A DNA stretch of 64,000 nt from Pedobacter ginsenosidimutans (GTDB lineage Bacteria > Bacteroidota > Bacteroidia > Sphingobacteriales > Sphingobacteriaceae), in NCBI RefSeq assembly GCF_001442625.1, contig NZ_LMZQ01000013.1:62001-126000 (forward strand), in the 5' to 3' direction. Shown here in pieces: positions 63,507-64,000 of the stretch (positions are counted from its first letter, which is position 1; the number at the start of each line of letters is the position of its first letter). The notes beneath the pieces were generated by a model. That model saw only the letters and a list, made by a program, of their open reading frames with translations. It searched no databases and had not been told where the DNA came from. The position numbers were made by a program, and so were the translations under genes.

Positions 63507-63567
63507 AACCACAGATGGACACTGATAAACACGGATGAATATGTGTTCATCCTATTTATCTGTGGTT
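63507..63567. repeat. family C palindrome
   Basis: AACCACAGAT (63507-63516) with ATCTGTGGTT (63558-63567) enclose GGACACTGATAAACACGGATG and GTGTTCATCC, which pair in turn (GGATGAA/TTCATCC). Between convergent genes. Confidence 0.8.
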
Positions 63568-63624
63568 AAACAAATAACGAAATGGTTTGCTAGGACACAA
63601 ACCATGACAATTGTGTTTAAAAAT

Positions 63625-64000
63625 TTAATCGGCTACCTCTTTGATAAACTTTCCACTGGCGTCGTACCAAACATTTACATCCGGCGTACCTTCGATATCG
63701 ATTTTGTAGGTTATTTTTCCGGCAGTATTAATCCAATCTACATCATCGATTCTACCCTTTGGGTATTTTGCCTTAATATTTTTAGCAATTACTGCCGGCA
63801 ATTGGGCATTTGGAATATCTTTTTCGAAAGAAACCGTTTTACCCGAAGCCGCATAGGTGGCTTTATGATCTACCTTTCCCAAATTAAAATCGACCTCATA
63901 ATTTGCGCCTTTCTTTTCCCAATCTACATCTGTTGCTTTTGGATAAGCTTTATTAAATGCTGATTTAATAACGGATGGAACATTTTTTTGATCTATATCT
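63625..64000 (-). CDS. PepSY-like (DUF2874) periplasmic protein, cut by window
   Basis: The frame is open to the window end (first full codon at 63999), so the N-terminus and any signal peptide are missing. The 124 visible residues show two repeats of a PepSY-like unit: VDWEKKGANYEVDFN followed by ATYAASGKTVSFE, and VDWINTAGKITYKIDIE followed by NVWYDASGKFIKEV. These belong to the Bacteroidetes PepSY-like family of small periplasmic proteins. Convergent with the metallopeptidase. Function unknown, perhaps peptidase inhibition or envelope binding. Confidence 0.8.
   Translation of the reverse strand, partial: DIDQKNVPSVIKSAFNKAYPKATDVDWEKKGANYEVDFNLGKVDHKATYAASGKTVSFEKDIPNAQLPAVIAKNIKAKYPKGRIDDVDWINTAGKITYKIDIEGTPDVNVWYDASGKFIKEVAD

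Noticed and set aside
63535..63963. 142-codon frame on the + strand at the window end
   Set aside because: Antisense of the PepSY-like gene and the family C repeat; starts without a promoter.
1..64000. Genomic island, prophage, restriction-modification or other defence locus
   Set aside because: I saw no integrase, transposase, phage, methylase, nuclease or toxin genes, and codon use looks even throughout.

Overview
The window reads as chromosomal DNA of a Bacteroidetes bacterium, most likely Sphingobacteriaceae close to Pedobacter (inference, no search run). The reasons are SusC/SusD pairs, a hybrid two-component (HTCS) regulator, a type IX secretion C-terminal sorting domain, the gene order DUF3822-rsmD-coaD, promoters of the TTTG-N18/19-TAnnTTTG type, few Shine-Dalgarno sites, and gaps filled with imperfect palindromes. 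I see no rRNA, tRNA, transposase, phage gene or CRISPR array.

Region 1 (1-6005, + strand) is a molybdenum cofactor operon: moaA (cut by the window edge), moeA, a TauE/SafE (TSUP) permease, a small secreted molybdopterin-binding-fold protein, then moaD, a moeB-rhodanese fusion, moaE and a moaC-moaB fusion. Four copies of a 16-base unit form two nested hairpins just before moaD. Region 2 (6300-8340) holds small hypothetical genes and a cold-shock gene.

Region 3 (8300-24820) is a polysaccharide utilisation locus, transcribed leftwards: SusC, SusD, a SusE-like lipoprotein, GH53 endo-galactanase, a GH5-like secreted hydrolase and a GH2 beta-galactosidase. A divergent HTCS sensor-regulator probably controls it. 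The expected substrate is beta-1,4-galactan, as in pectin side chains.

Region 4 (24970-35260) carries a secreted SMP-30 lactonase-like protein, an asymmetric heterodimeric ABC exporter followed by separate genes for a scramblase-like protein, CvfB, a membrane four-helix sensor without output domain, a RecD-like helicase and a protein with a diadenylate-cyclase-like domain. Region 5 (35550-41200) has DUF3822-rsmD-coaD, an ECF sigma factor with an overlapping membrane partner, a Nudix protein, a strong candidate small RNA (about 39981-40066, minus strand) and a coiled-coil membrane protein.

Region 6 (41220-50470) holds an alcohol dehydrogenase, nudK divergent from a DeoR regulator with paired operator-like repeats, two small ORFs of 58 and 50 codons, an SnoaL-like protein with a PEP-mutase-family enzyme, an AraC regulator, pyrE, an SRPBCC protein and a GH78 rhamnosidase. 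Region 7 (50860-64000) holds clpB, two related outer-membrane barrels, a secreted protein made of five 22-residue repeats, an Fsr-type MFS pump, an FMN reductase, an M28 peptidase, a T9SS-exported S8 peptidase divergent from an M57 metallopeptidase, and a cut PepSY-like gene. clpB and one barrel gene have sigma-54-like promoter sequences.

Several genes (6301, 35569, coaD, pyrE) have the -7 box only 4-5 bases before the ATG, which predicts leaderless or nearly leaderless mRNAs. Gene calls rest on motif recognition and translated reading only.
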